Below, piece after piece: positions 45,501-52,980 of a DNA stretch of 64,000 bases. Source of the DNA: Euglena gracilis (lineage: Eukaryota; Euglenida; Euglenophyceae; Euglenales); contig CP154957.1 of the NCBI GenBank assembly GCA_039621445.1, forward strand, positions 24,528,938 through 24,592,937, given 5' to 3'. Both the position numbers and the translations under genes were made by a program. Every line of letters starts with the position of its first letter. Position 1 is the first letter of the stretch. Under the pieces are notes generated by a model. That model saw only the letters and a program-made list of their open reading frames with translations. It did not search any database and was not told the origin of the DNA.

Positions 45501-48500
45501 CCAGTGTTGATTTCCCAATATGTATGTATGTATGGATGGATGGATGTATGTATGGATGTATGGATGGATGTATGGATGTATGTATGTATGGATGGATGTA
45601 TGTATGTATGTATGTATGTATGTATGTATGTATGGATGTATGTATGTATGTATGTATGTATGTATGTATGTATGTATGTATGTATGTATGTATGTATGTA
45701 TGTATGTATGTATGTATGTATGTATGTATGTATGTATGTATGTATGTATGTATGTATATACATGCATTATATATACATATATTTATACACACATGCATAC
45801 ACACATATATGCACACGTTTGGGCACATTCCAGGAGATAATGATTTCATTCAAAACGAGCCAGAAAAAGAAACCAACAATTTGTATTTTCCTGGTTTGTG
45901 GACCTTTTAAGTCGACTCTCACGTTTTTATGTTTCTCTAAATTTGTCTGTCCGTTTTCTTTACCATTTTCTTAATGGCACCACCATTTGTTACACCTCAT
46001 AATCAGAGTCTCCCCCTCCCACAAATGATTGAGGCTTTCCTCATCCAGATAAAAACATGCAGTTGAGAAACCACATTTCCCTCCCCCTTGTTCTTAGGCG
46101 GCCTAATTCGCACTTAAGCTTTTTTCGTTTGATTTGCGCAAATGCGCAAATTTGCGAATTTTTTGATTCTGCTTTGATTCGGCTGTGAAGGTCAGGGGGG
46201 TTTGAAAACGTGTTGACAAGAGAGTGCAAAAAATGAGTGAAATTCTGTTTTTGGCGGTATGACCCCTGGGACTTTGGCGAAAATGGTGTTTTTGGGGGGT
46301 TCGGAAATGGATTTTGTACGTCGAAACCCCCGGGACCTTGCCGGCCCACACTGAAAAAAAACAACACAAAAAAGCACCTTGGGAACGGGACCTTTACTGC
46401 CCTTGTTGCTCCTTTCGGCTGTGTCCCCGGGTGTGTCCGAGCTGCCGGCGGTGTGAATCCTGGGTGTTTTGCCGGACTGCGTTACTTGTGGCGCCTTGGT
46501 GTGGTGTTTGTGGGGCGTTTGTTAGAGTGCGGGGAGGAGGTGCCGGGGGATGTGGGTGTGGTGTGACCAAGCGGGAAGGATGAAATGGAGTCCACAGGGA
46601 GTGAAGGGGACGGGTGTTATGCCGGGATCCACACAACCAGTTGTGTGGCAAAGAACCCAGCGGAAGAAGCCCAACTCTGGAAGGACAGAATATTGTGTTT
46701 ATTTGCGCAAATGCGCGCACCAACATGTTTATATTTATCTGCGCAATTGTGCAAATGAACATGAACACGCCCTTCAAGGATTGGGCTTTGGTACCCATGA
46801 ATTGACACTGTTGATAAACGGCGTGACACAAGGGCCGTGACGGCACGGACCAACGGGCCGTCCAGTTGGTGTGTTTGTCACAGTGTTTGTCGACGGTGCA
46901 GACTTATGGGTGCAAATGCGCGCACAAACAAAATTCTGTTTGTCCGCGCATTTGCGCAAATGCGCAAATGAACATGTTCTGTGTTTATTTGCGCATTTGC
47001 GCAAATAAACACAAAGAAGAACAGTGTGACGGAAACATAACCGTCAAACACCAGCAGCAGATGTGGTGTATTTGCGCATTTGCGCGGATCACGTTGTTTG
47101 TGGACGCAAATGCGCAAACTAACTGCATGAAGAAACTGTGGGCCGGGTAACAGCAGTGCAAATGTACACACGTGAGACAGGCAAATTTTGGCCAGTCACA
47201 TGCCGTGTTCCAGTGAGCACTCCACACTACCTCTCACCACAAATTTCATCAGCATGTAATTGTGGTGTAAATCATTGGTTGGAGTGAGGAATTGCGTTCG
47301 CCAGCTGTCACGGAGGAGGAGATGGTATCGCACAACTGATGTGTGTTGGTGCGCGCATTTGCGCAAATAAACACAACTTTGTTTGTGTGCTCTAAGGCTC
47401 CTACAAACACATCATTTTGAAGCATTGCATTAAATGTTGGTGCGCGCATTTGCGCATCAACGTACATCAACGTAATTGTGTTTATTTGCGCAATTGTGCG
47501 CACCAACACCCCCATCACGTTTTAACCCTCGTAGGGTCATGGTCCTCATTGGTGTCTTTTAACATAGAAAGTAAAAATACATGTTTATTTGCGCATTTGC
47601 GCAAATAAACATAAACATGTTGGTGCGCGCATTTGCGCAAATGCGCGCACCACCAATTTTGTTTGTGCGCGCATTTGCGCCCACCAACATGTCATTTTAA
47701 CATCATCGATTTACGTTTTATTTGCGCAAATGCGCCCACAAACACAAATCAGTTGCGTGATGGCTGGCTGACGTAGTCTGTGGTGTGTGATCTAATGAGG
47801 CTCCTTGTGTTCTTACCGGTGGCGGCAGTATCACAGCCAGGACTTCAGCACCATTTCCCAGCGTAACAAGGGGTGTGTGCCTCTCTCCTGTTTGATGTAC
47901 AACAGCACCAGTCTCACCCTCAGCCCTATTCACATCACTTGGTAAGCACCATTTACACCAAACTACTGGGAGTTAATCCCCTCCAATAGAGGGGTGTCAC
48001 AGCTCATGATCTGTTCTCCTTGTGCCAGGGTACAGGGTCCAGGTGTTTCGTATAATTTGCGCATTTGCGCAAATGCGCAAATTCTCAAGGAAAAACCCTT
48101 AAGTGCGAAATCGGCCGCCTAAGTTGTTGTTTCTTGTTTTTTTTAGATTTTTATATTTTTTGTCTGCATAGGTTTTCTGCGCACTGCTGGACTGCTGGAA
48201 TGAATTAACCTCCGATGCATTTGTCATAATAAATTATGCGGCATTATGCCACTGTTAATCAATCATTATGCCACTGTGAAGAGGGGGTCTTATTAACAAA
48301 GAAAAATATATTTTATTATCACCGAATATTTGCACACAGAGAATATTTAGCTCAGGGTGCCCCTTGGACAGTCATTCTTGTGCAAAACTGGTACTAAAAT
48401 GTCCAAATTATTATTAGCCCAAAAATGAGCCCCCCCCCCCGCGACTTTCAGTGAGCCCCGGATTTGGGGATTGGCAACAGTCATTTTCTAAGGATTTTAT

Positions 48501-49554
48501 GGCGGGAGACAGGCAGGTGCACAAAAACACCGAGAAAGCTTTGGTGGAATCCCCCAAAAAAAATCACGAAAGAGACACCAGCGGTCGCACAGAAATACGG
48601 CCATACAGCCCTGGGTGCCACGCTGGGTGCCCAACGTGCTCGATCTGCCCAACCTCCAGCCCAAACCCCTCCCCCAGGGAGTGAACATTGGTTTTGTGCA
48701 GGAGGGGGCTCCAGAGGGGTCCGACCTGCCCCCTCTGGGCCAGGGGTCCGGCAGCCCAGGATGCCCCTCAAAATCCCCAAAAAATCTTCCTCTGCGCTTC
48801 GCAGAGATTTGTCCATAAATTTTGGCCAGTTGCTTGAAAGTGTGTGGAAACGTGATTTTTTGAGCCTCTCTCCAAGCTCCAATGTTTTTGTTTTGTGCCT
48901 TTTTGGAGCCCCCCACTTGGCACCCTGCCCCAAACAAACCAACGAGGGGATGGTGGAAGGGACAAAAGGACGTTTTTTTTTTTAATACCAAATAAACAAT
49001 CCATTTCAGGGAGCAAAACATTGGTGTCTTTTACTGATAATTTGAACGAACCCAAGAGGCATGGTGCCACTCCGTTTGTTTTCCATGCCTGTGCATCAGG
49101 ATTCCCCCCAAAATATTCTGTTCCCAAGTCCAATGAACACATAGGAGGGGCGGTGTCAGGAATGACCCTCCACTGCTGCATCACCATTTCCATGCCTCCC
49201 CCGTCCCGGTGGGCGTTTCTTTCCCCCGACGGGTCCTGGTTTTTGGAGTTTGAAACAAAATGACAGGGAGCTGAAATTTTGAGAGAGAATTAATTTGCCA
49301 AAAAAATTTCCCATATTTATTTCCCACTGATTTTCCAACTCCTCGGTTGCTTTGCATCCCGCAGGACCAGTTGCAAGTCCTTCGCATGGAAAACACGTCC
49401 CTGAAGTCTCTGTTGGAATCGGCGCAGATGGCAGCTGAGTATGCCCGGCAGCGGGACTTGTCGTCGCTGATCCACAGCACTCCCCACCGCCAGTCAACAC
49501 ATTTTCTGTGGTGTGTGGGGGGGTGTGTGTGTGTGGGTGTGGGTGTGGGTGTGG

Positions 49555-49588
<34 letters not shown>

Positions 49589-49748
49589 GGGTGTGTGTGT
49601 GTGTGCGTGGGTGGGTGGGTGGGTGTGGGTGTGGGTGTGGGTGGGTGTGTGTGTGTGTGTGTGTGGGTGTGGGTGTGTGCGTGTGTGTGTGTGTGTGTGG
49701 GTGTGGGTGTGGGTGTGGGTGTGGGTGTGTGTGTGTGTGTGTGTGTGG

Positions 49749-49779
<31 letters not shown>

Positions 49780-50221
49780 GGTGGGTGGGTGTGGGTGTGG
49801 GTGTGGGTGTGGGTGTGGGTGTGGGTGTGGGTGTGGGTGTGGGTGTGGGTGTGCGCACAGGCGCAGGGGGGGGGGGTGCAAACATTGGCCATTTACTCCC
49901 CCTGGGGCGTGTGTGTGTCGTGTGTGCATCACATGCGGGTGTATTTCAAGTTCAGTCATTAGATGTAAAACATGCGCAGGGACAGGTGATCATGTTGGCG
50001 GGAACCAGGCTTCTTTTTCCAGCGGTGGAGGGGTGATATGGGCAGCCCCCCCCCCCCCAACCCCCAGGGGTTTGGGTTTTGCGGTGGGTAGCGCCTGAAA
50101 ATGGCTGTTTTTAGGGGGAATAGGCTTGGTGGGCACACGCTTCCCCACTTTCTGGACCTTGATCCCTGTGACTTTTTTGACTCAAACTCAGGGCCTGAAT
50201 TCATCCTGGGATTCATGGTGT

Positions 50222-50266
<45 letters not shown>

Positions 50267-50275
50267 CACACACAC

Positions 50276-50315
<40 letters not shown>

Positions 50316-50318
50316 CTC

Positions 50319-50352
<34 letters not shown>

Positions 50353-51028
50353 TCCAGCTTCAGTGATCATGGCCCCGAAGCCTTACCAGAGCTGTCCCTT
50401 GTGAACACCCTCCACTTGCGGTTCGCCCTCAGCCTGAAGATGTGACATGGGCTGGGGAAGGGTCGGCGCACCCGTTGCCCTCGCCCAGGGCCTCCGCCGC
50501 CTGGCAAACCCCCAAGCACAACGCCGCCTGGCCCCCAACCGATCGTGACGGCGACCACGGCAGCCCCGCAGGGCCCCCGCCGTTTCCGCTCCTCCTCGCG
50601 TCGCCCCACCCGGACCGGCAGGTGTCCGCCTCCCCACACGGCCGCCACGTTGAGGATTGCGGCCCCTGTGTGTCGACACCGGGTTGCTTTCCTCTCGACA
50701 GGACAACTGCACGCCTCCCTCGTCTCGGCCCCCACCCCGAGACGGCCGGCTGTCCCCCGCCTCAGCGACCAGGTCGGCCACCCCTCCGGCTGCGATTCGC
50801 AGTTCGTCCTCGTCGTCCCGGCCGGATTCTTATGCTAGCCAGCGGTGTGTGCGCCTGCAGGCAGCACGACATTATAGCTCCATCCAACTCGAAATAGGCG
50901 GGGGCCGGCAAGGGTGGTACAGAATCCCCGAAATGGTCGAAATCCCCGCCCCCACCCCACCATTGCAGACCACCATTGTGGACCGCCACCCCCCCCCTTC
51001 CCGTATTTCTGGGATCACCTTTTTTTAG
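24917..51028 (+). CDS. Large coiled-coil protein gene, right copy (5'-truncated, about 30 exons)
   Basis: Read from the palindrome junction to a TAG at 51026-51028. Nearly all exons encode charged heptad-type helices rich in Ala, Glu, Gln, Arg and Leu. The last three exons change to a Ser/Pro/Arg-rich tail. Frame continuity holds across many consecutive junctions (42213 to 43922, 44813 to 45165, and 45165 through 51028), a strong internal test. Five junctions need CAG|GC donors. Introns hold repeat elements, microsatellites and one 2 kb transposon. Exons upstream of 24917 are lost at the junction, so this copy is probably not a full gene unless it has acquired a new start. Product function unknown; scaffold or cytoskeletal roles are only inferred from the coiled-coil character. 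Confidence 0.75.
26238..26342 (+). CDS. Exon R2, right coiled-coil gene
   Basis: 105 nt, phase 0, acceptor GGTGCAG, donor CTG|GTGGTG. Encodes VRQAAKGQAELLGLRKDIS and SQVLVEAQEARSTL. Confidence 0.75.
26746..26811 (+). CDS. Exon R3, right coiled-coil gene
   Basis: 66 nt, phase 0, acceptor ATCGCAG, donor GAG|GTTTGC. Encodes EANAALARDLSAAQEELRAQ. Confidence 0.75.
27511..27598. repeat. (CA)n microsatellite
   Basis: Pure CA dinucleotides in the intron upstream of exon R4. Confidence 0.95.
27657..27743 (+). CDS. Exon R4, right coiled-coil gene
   Basis: 87 nt, acceptor TTGCTTAG, donor AAG|GTGTGT. Encodes YADLENDMLLLREEQNVLLK. A CA tract (27511-27598) lies just upstream in the intron. The phase to R5 does not fit, so an undetected small exon may lie between them. 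Confidence 0.7.
28786..28939 (+). CDS. Exon R5, right coiled-coil gene
   Basis: 154 nt, acceptor GGCCCAG, donor GCG|GTGCCC. Encodes LVGEVLSARQQLGEAEERLA and AAAQQTAVDDWHTAVAMREA. Confidence 0.75.
29211..29330 (+). CDS. Exon R6, right coiled-coil gene
   Basis: 120 nt, 40 codons, phase 0, acceptor GCTGCAG, donor CAT|GTGTGT. Encodes RENEGLRAQLLGCQHQQAEE and SALVAQLAALQAEHTATQH. Confidence 0.8.
29716..29802 (+). CDS. Exon R7, right coiled-coil gene
   Basis: 87 nt, acceptor TTCCACAG, donor placed at GAG|GTGCAG. Encodes ALAAARAEAEEAREQWLEAE. The phase to R8 is off by one under this donor, so the 3' border is uncertain. Confidence 0.7.
30140..30216. repeat. (CA)n microsatellite
   Basis: CA run upstream of exon R8, much shorter than its left-arm partner. 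Confidence 0.95.
30271..30353 (+). CDS. Exon R8, right coiled-coil gene
   Basis: 83 nt, acceptor CTGCCAG, donor GAG|GTGTGC. Encodes SAEREEVEQLKAEGRDAQAT. Ends in phase 0, which matches R9. Confidence 0.75.
30764..31232. mobile_element. AATAAGACC-ended element, right arm only
   Basis: Inverted ends TAAACCCCC...AAAAATAAGACC and GGTCTTATTTTTGGGG...GGTTTA, about 465 bp. The mirrored left-arm site near 4320 reads straight through, so it is a clean insertion. Contains a CCGGCG-CTTCG-CGCCG hairpin at 31087 and a second at 30936. Confidence 0.8.
31725..32395. mobile_element. AATAATACC-family element, right arm, with nested insertion
   Basis: Longer counterpart of 3430-3800. It contains a nested G-run element (32130-32330) whose GGGATATACTTTTCGGC motif recurs at 33890. 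Confidence 0.55.
33530..33677 (+). CDS. Exon R9, right coiled-coil gene
   Basis: 148 nt after an unusually long C-run acceptor tract. Encodes VDAAATLRGRHAALAVQAEA and EARAGQLEALVHQLRARLAQ. Donor G|GTGTGG. Confidence 0.75.
33785..34375. mobile_element. GGGATATACTTTTCGGC element with A-rich insertion
   Basis: G/C-run ends as in 32130-32330, hairpin TTCGGCGCC-GCA-GGCGCCGAA at 33900-33920, then about 300 bp of almost pure A/G on the plus strand, then the family's CTATTTTTAGCACTTTTCGC motif. Confidence 0.6.
34448..34780. repeat. Block Y, copy 2
   Basis: Direct-orientation copy of 1741-2060, diverged by many substitutions and small indels. Confidence 0.75.
34852..35170. repeat. Block X, copy 2
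   Basis: Direct-orientation copy of 1411-1735. The flanking sequence at 35220-35450 is again correctly inverted relative to 1142-1400. Confidence 0.75.
35634..35760 (+). CDS. Exon R10, right coiled-coil gene
   Basis: 127 nt, acceptor CGCCAAAG, donor GAA|GTGTGG. Encodes EARAAHQEALEQLARTEAAL and QSSEAQRADLRSMQEQCLE. Phase from R9 does not fit, so an exon may be missing in the repeat-filled 2 kb intron. Confidence 0.75.
36010..36120 (+). CDS. Exon R11, right coiled-coil gene
   Basis: 111 nt, acceptor GCTGGCAG, donor GAG|GTGTGC. Encodes ELRQRLSQEAARHDREERLL and RSQVVELTAQREVLRVE. Phase agrees with R10 and R12. Confidence 0.75.
36432..36700. repeat. (CCCA)n, (CA)n and degenerate CACG repeats
   Basis: CCCA units, then pure CA, then irregular CACG/CGCA alternation to about 36680. 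Pairs with the left window edge. Confidence 0.9.
37024..37077 (+). CDS. Exon R12, right coiled-coil gene
   Basis: 54 nt, acceptor GGACTCAG, encodes AVQAQARADQCVALAAQQ. Best donor is CAG|GCAGGG (GC type): it keeps frame with R13 and leaves a 77-nt intron. A GT donor at 37112 would break the frame. Confidence 0.6.
37155..37325 (+). CDS. Exon R13, right coiled-coil gene
   Basis: 171 nt, 57 codons, phase 0 at both ends, acceptor CCGTGCAG, donor CAG|GTTCGG. Encodes PCQRAEQVVEGEREAQRAGE then an Ala/Arg-rich helix and ALEAQAGEVRQ. Confidence 0.8.
37960..38420. repeat. Two diverged tandem copies of a 200-bp unit
   Basis: GTGACTTCCTTTGATTGGCC near 38017 and GTGATTTCCTTTGATTGGGC near 38222 with similar following sequence. 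A further related phrase (GGAGTTACGGGGAAA) resembles 3215-3240. Confidence 0.6.
38605..38673 (+). CDS. Exon R14, right coiled-coil gene
   Basis: 69 nt, phase 0, encodes LREEKAAEQNRADEMLATLE. Donor CAG|GCTTTG is GC type. An alternative acceptor at 38558 would extend it upstream but out of phase with R13. Confidence 0.6.
38868..39203. mobile_element. GACCCC-ended intronic element, copy 5
   Basis: Inverted ends AATTGTTTAAGCACTGACCC and complement of ATGCAATTGCTTACCGACC. Perfect hairpin CCGGCGCC-GAA-GGCGCCGG at 39000-39018. Ends a few bases before the acceptor of exon R15. Confidence 0.7.
39209..39370 (+). CDS. Exon R15, right coiled-coil gene
   Basis: 162 nt, 54 codons, phase 0. Encodes RWDRERNRLLTRLREWKDWE and AALGEKQQDLDSLRRQYELQ. 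Donor CAG|GCGTGT (GC type) gives frame continuity with R16, unlike the GT at 39396. A repeat element ends a few bases before its acceptor. Confidence 0.7.
39463..39772. mobile_element. AATAAGACC-ended element, second copy
   Basis: Begins CCCCCCAAAATAAGACC and ends with GGGGGGCTTATTTTGGGG units. Same end family as 30764-31232, in the intron after exon R15. Confidence 0.65.
40261..40343 (+). CDS. Exon R16, right coiled-coil gene
   Basis: Acceptor CATCACAG, phase 0, encodes VEAQTTAFKQAAEKHRRRLS and EAMSNRDA. Donor GC|GTGTGG; the alternative G|GTAGGC is five bases later. Confidence 0.65.
40611..40660 (+). CDS. Weak candidate exon R17
   Basis: Short open Ala/Glu repeat (HRRAEAEAEAAHREG) after a TTGAG acceptor. 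No convincing donor. Composition resembles neighbouring exons. Confidence 0.3.
41130..41258 (+). CDS. Exon R18, right coiled-coil gene
   Basis: Ends at GAG|GTGTGG in phase 0, as R19 requires. Encodes REELAVVRGEAAAACAALER and EKAGLARE. The 5' border is uncertain because the upstream AG choice is ambiguous. Confidence 0.65.
41601..41658 (+). CDS. Exon R19, right coiled-coil gene
   Basis: Acceptor CTCTTCAG, phase 0, encodes LEITTAELHQLKSQAQG. Donor in GACGTGTGG; the choice at 41658 keeps an open frame into the next exon if that starts at 41799. Confidence 0.55.
41799..41942 (+). CDS. Exon R20, right coiled-coil gene
   Basis: Encodes AVELAQVEVQQARFE and ENESLQRELAAWKAAFADL. An internal GTGAGG...ACAG of 30 nt could be spliced but is in frame and open, so it is treated as exonic. 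Donor CTCG|GTGTGT runs straight into a GT-rich repeat. The remaining single base joins R21 in frame. Confidence 0.7.
41962..42070. repeat. (GTGTGG)n hexanucleotide repeat
   Basis: About 17 units of GGGTGT starting just downstream of the donor of exon R20. Confidence 0.95.
42213..42410 (+). CDS. Exon R21, right coiled-coil gene
   Basis: Acceptor CGCCCCAG. Encodes AKLHEGVAERRQREAEHGAL and AVQQLRAVTAEHARA, then a Pro/Arg segment. Donor CCAA|GTTGAA chosen because it alone gives frame into the next exon; otherwise TGA follows at once. Confidence 0.65.
42886..42989 (+). CDS. Exon R22, right coiled-coil gene
   Basis: 104 nt after a C-run acceptor, donor CAC|GTATCG. Encodes RDVAAARDALARAQQGWDQA. 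Phase fits both neighbours. Confidence 0.75.
43076..43146 (+). CDS. Exon R23, right coiled-coil gene
   Basis: 71 nt, acceptor GGGGCAG, donor AG|GTGTGC. Encodes EPKRPEVEAERTRMTTHYEE. The last two bases plus G of the next exon make AGG, keeping frame. Confidence 0.75.
43922..43996 (+). CDS. Exon R24, right coiled-coil gene
   Basis: 75 nt, acceptor CCCCCCCAG, encodes AARELEEVRAALQAQQAAWR. GC-type donor CAG|GCTTCC; reading on reaches a stop within five codons. Phase into the next listed exon does not fit, so a small exon may be hidden in between. Confidence 0.65.
44118..44740. mobile_element. GACCCC-ended intronic element, copy 6
   Basis: Starts TTTCTCAAGGACCCC followed by a G-run and ends in a C/G-run near 44730. 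Two A/T-rich cores with TTCCGGCGCTTTGTGCTGA hairpin near 44515. Lies between exons R24 and R25. Confidence 0.5.
44813..44928 (+). CDS. Exon R25, right coiled-coil gene
   Basis: Acceptor GCCTGCAG, encodes EVAAAHVPALRLQAETLATA and VAALSDVVPAIG. Donor CAG|GCGTGC (GC type) makes an AGG codon with the next exon; the neighbouring GT two bases on breaks the frame. Confidence 0.7.
45165..45300 (+). CDS. Exon R26, right coiled-coil gene
   Basis: 136 nt, acceptor GGTGGCAG, donor AAA|GTGTGT. Encodes GLRALRQQDGAVAQLVQDML and HVAAVAELDAERRRWK. Phase 0 at its 3' end matches the next exon 4 kb away. Confidence 0.8.
45525..45765. repeat. (GTAT)n tetranucleotide repeat
   Basis: GTAT/GGAT units for about 240 bp in the intron after exon R26. 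Confidence 0.95.
46093..48123. mobile_element. TIR transposon copy B (octamer-palindrome family), 2.0 kb
   Basis: Same family as copy A in reverse orientation, inserted in the intron between exons R26 and R27. TIRs begin CTTAGGCGGCC and the flanks are TTGTT on both sides, an exact 5-bp target duplication. It keeps about 16 palindromes with GCGCAAATGCGC core but lacks three large blocks present in copy A. No open frame of plausible length. Confidence 0.85.
48124..49364. other. Rest of the long intron R26-R27
   Basis: Unique sequence with a CTCTGCGCTTCGCAGAGA hairpin near 48789. Open stretches exist (48464-48985), but phase between R26 and R27 is already satisfied, so no exon is called. Confidence 0.45.
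49365..49510 (+). CDS. Exon R27, right coiled-coil gene
   Basis: 146 nt, acceptor ATCCCGCAG. Encodes DQLQVLRMENTSLKSLLESA and QMAAEYARQRDLSSL. Donor TG|GTGTGT opens directly into a 340-bp GTGTGG-rich repeat. Last helical exon. Confidence 0.75.
49511..49858. repeat. GTGTGG-rich repeat
   Basis: Mixed GT and GGGTGT units for about 345 bp, beginning at the donor of exon R27. Confidence 0.95.
50223..50349. repeat. (CA)n then (GT)n
   Basis: CA run to about 50314, then GT run to 50349; together an inverted-repeat microsatellite just before the acceptor of exon R28. Confidence 0.95.
50358..50441 (+). CDS. Exon R28, right coiled-coil gene
   Basis: 84 nt, acceptor ATTCCAG after a GT/CA microsatellite, donor AT|GTGACA. 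Encodes FSDHGPEALPELSLVNTLHL. Phase fits on both sides. Confidence 0.6.
50489..50621 (+). CDS. Exon R29, right coiled-coil gene
   Basis: 133 nt, acceptor CTCGCCCAG, donor CAG|GTGTCC. Encodes ASAAWQTPKHNAAWPPTDRD and then a Pro-rich segment ending PHPDRQ. Confidence 0.55.
50702..51028 (+). CDS. Terminal exon R30, right coiled-coil gene
   Basis: Acceptor TCTCGACAG, phase 0. Encodes a Ser/Pro/Arg-rich disordered stretch (DNCTPPSSRPPPRDGRLSP, IRSSSSSSRPDSYASQR) and ends at TAG 51026-51028. A splice at CAGCG|GTGTGT (50844) would shorten it; the nearest AG would leave a 16-nt intron, so read-through is preferred. Confidence 0.5.
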   Translation, partial: DNCTPPSSRPPPRDGRLSPASATRSATPPAAIRSSSSSSRPDSYASQRCVRLQAARHYSSIQLEIGGGRQGWYRIPEMVEIPAPTPPLQTTIVDRHPPPSRISGITFF

Positions 51029-52019
51029 GTCAGTTTTTGTTTTTGGTGCATTTCACCCCGAAGGAATTTTTCCTTGCGAACTGTCAGCCGGCAACACCAC
51101 TGCACACTCTCATACTCCGCCATTTTTATCTTTTTATTGATGAATGATGATGATTTGTATTTGATCTGTGAAGCCAACTGAATCTTTGACAAGGTCAGGG
51201 AATGGGTAGTGCAGGATGCAGATGAGAATTCACAAAAAACATTTGGTTGACAAAAACAAAAAAAACAGAAACAAATTTGGTTGAAAAAGTTCTTGTTCAG
51301 AAGCCTCTCTAGGAAGAATCAATGGATTTGATGCTGTTTGCAGGGGAGGCAATGGTGACTTGACCTCATTTTACGTGATTTGGTGTGATTTCAATTGAAA
51401 TTTTGTTTGAGCGCAAGTGTTTCACATGCGATTTTTGATGGTTTTGCATGATTCGCATGCTTTCTGGAGTAATGGATAACGTGGTCATATGCAATTTTGT
51501 GTAATTTTGTGTCTCACCTTTTGTTTTTTTTTTTTGAAAATAGCCCTGCTCCCAACTCACTCCACGTCGTAGAACCTGCATCTCTGCTCCAACACCCCCC
51601 CCCTACAAACCCTTGTGGCTTGGTTGGTCCAAACCAACTCTGACCCATAACCCCTCCCGACGTCAACCAGCCCTTCCTGCAACCTTGGTTGTCTTCAGTG
51701 GCTCTTACGCCAAACATTGTGACGACGTTTTTTTTCATTGCATTCAGGGGAATTTCCCTCCCTCCTCTGCAGTCTCGCCGCCATACAACACGCTAAACGA
51801 TCCAGCAGTGCGCGACCAACGCACCATCAGCGGCGTCCCTTGTAGTGCATTGCATTCCAGCGACAAGTGTCAAAATTGTGTCTTGTGACACAAACAAACG
51901 CCAACTCACCTCGACGTTCGAACGCCTCCCCCCACTGTTGACTGTTAATTATTTGCTATTCATTTTCCCCGTGGTTTTGAAACATTGTTCGTAAACAACT
52001 GTTCAGTGCGTTGGGCTTG
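51029..52019. other. Downstream of the right gene, no feature recognised
   Basis: A/T-rich with short open frames; presumably 3' flank of the coiled-coil gene. No gene, hairpin or repeat of note. Confidence 0.5.
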
Positions 52020-52235
52020 GAGCCAGGCCGTGTTTTAGTCGGGTGCCGTCCCCACCCCGGGGGGGGTAGGGCACACGGCCAAAAGTGCCCTTGCACAACC
52101 CCGCCGAAGGCGCCGGGAAGCCAAAAATGGCCTATTTTCAAAGGAATGTGCCTGGGCAAAGGCCGAAATCCGGCCCCCCCCCCGGGGGGTAGTCCCTGCC
52201 TGGGGTTGGTTAAAAAAAAAAGGCTGCTTGGAGGT
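52020..52235. mobile_element. CAGGCTG-ended element, second copy, inverted
   Basis: Reverse-complement relative of 19011-19314: begins CAGGCCGTGTTTTAGTC, ends TTGGTTAAAAAAAAAGGCTG, central GCCGAAGGCGCC hairpin near 52102. Confidence 0.7.
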
Positions 52236-52688
52236 CCCGCCAAGTGCGACGTGGGGGTCCCCCTCGTCCCTATTTCCTACTGACAGCAGGCTTTCGACAC
52301 CAAATTTTTGTGTGCGTCTTTATTTGCCTCGCTCAGTGCCCAGCCGCCTGTCTGCCTGCCTGGTCGTACGAGGCACCTCGCTCTCGGACTCCCAAGACAC
52401 AGGAAGGGGGGAGGAAGGGACCAAGAGGGCGAAGCACAAGAAGATGGTGAGGTCCTGCTTTCCTTGCCGGCTGTGCGCTTTGGTGTGTTTGTGTGTGCGG
52501 GGGGTGCCTCTTACTGCGCCTTTGTTGCCGGAGTTGGCGATGACGATGAGGCCTCTTCCGACAGCGAGTCGAAGCTGAACAGGCGTGGCCCCCCCTCCCT
52601 CCCACATGGTCGCTCGGTGGGGTGCCCCCCCGGGGGTGGGGATGACTGTCTACGCCTGGTGTGTTTTTTGGGCGGGTGCTGTCGTAAT

Positions 52689-52754
52689 CACTCGAGGAAA
52701 ACCGACCAAGGAGGAAGGGACACCGAGGGCGAAGCACAAAGACCTTTTGAGGCC
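52689..52754. repeat. CGAGGAAAACCG module, copy b
   Basis: Shares about 65 bp with 60418-60486 (direct) and 52981-53046 (inverted); core GAAGGGACACCGAGGGCGAA. Perhaps an internal or terminal repeat of the retroelements. Confidence 0.7.
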
Positions 52755-52980
52755 ATGCCATGCCCGCCGGCGGTGTTTGGCCCGATTGTTTTTGGTGCGT
52801 TAGGTTAGGAGGTCCCGCTCAGCGCCGCCCCGCCGGAGTTGGGTGACGATGCTGCTCCGACTTGGCGACGTGACTTCTTGTCCCTTGGGGGGTCTCCCCC
52901 CACTGCCCCTCCCCCCTGCCCCCCATTTTCTGACCGAGGGCTTTTGAAGGCAAATTTTCTTCTACGGGTGGGGGGGTCGG

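Noticed and set aside
46680-48100. Regularly recurring palindromes that resemble a CRISPR array
   Set aside because: Spacing is irregular, the units are perfect palindromes within a TIR transposon, there are no cas-like genes and the context is eukaryotic.
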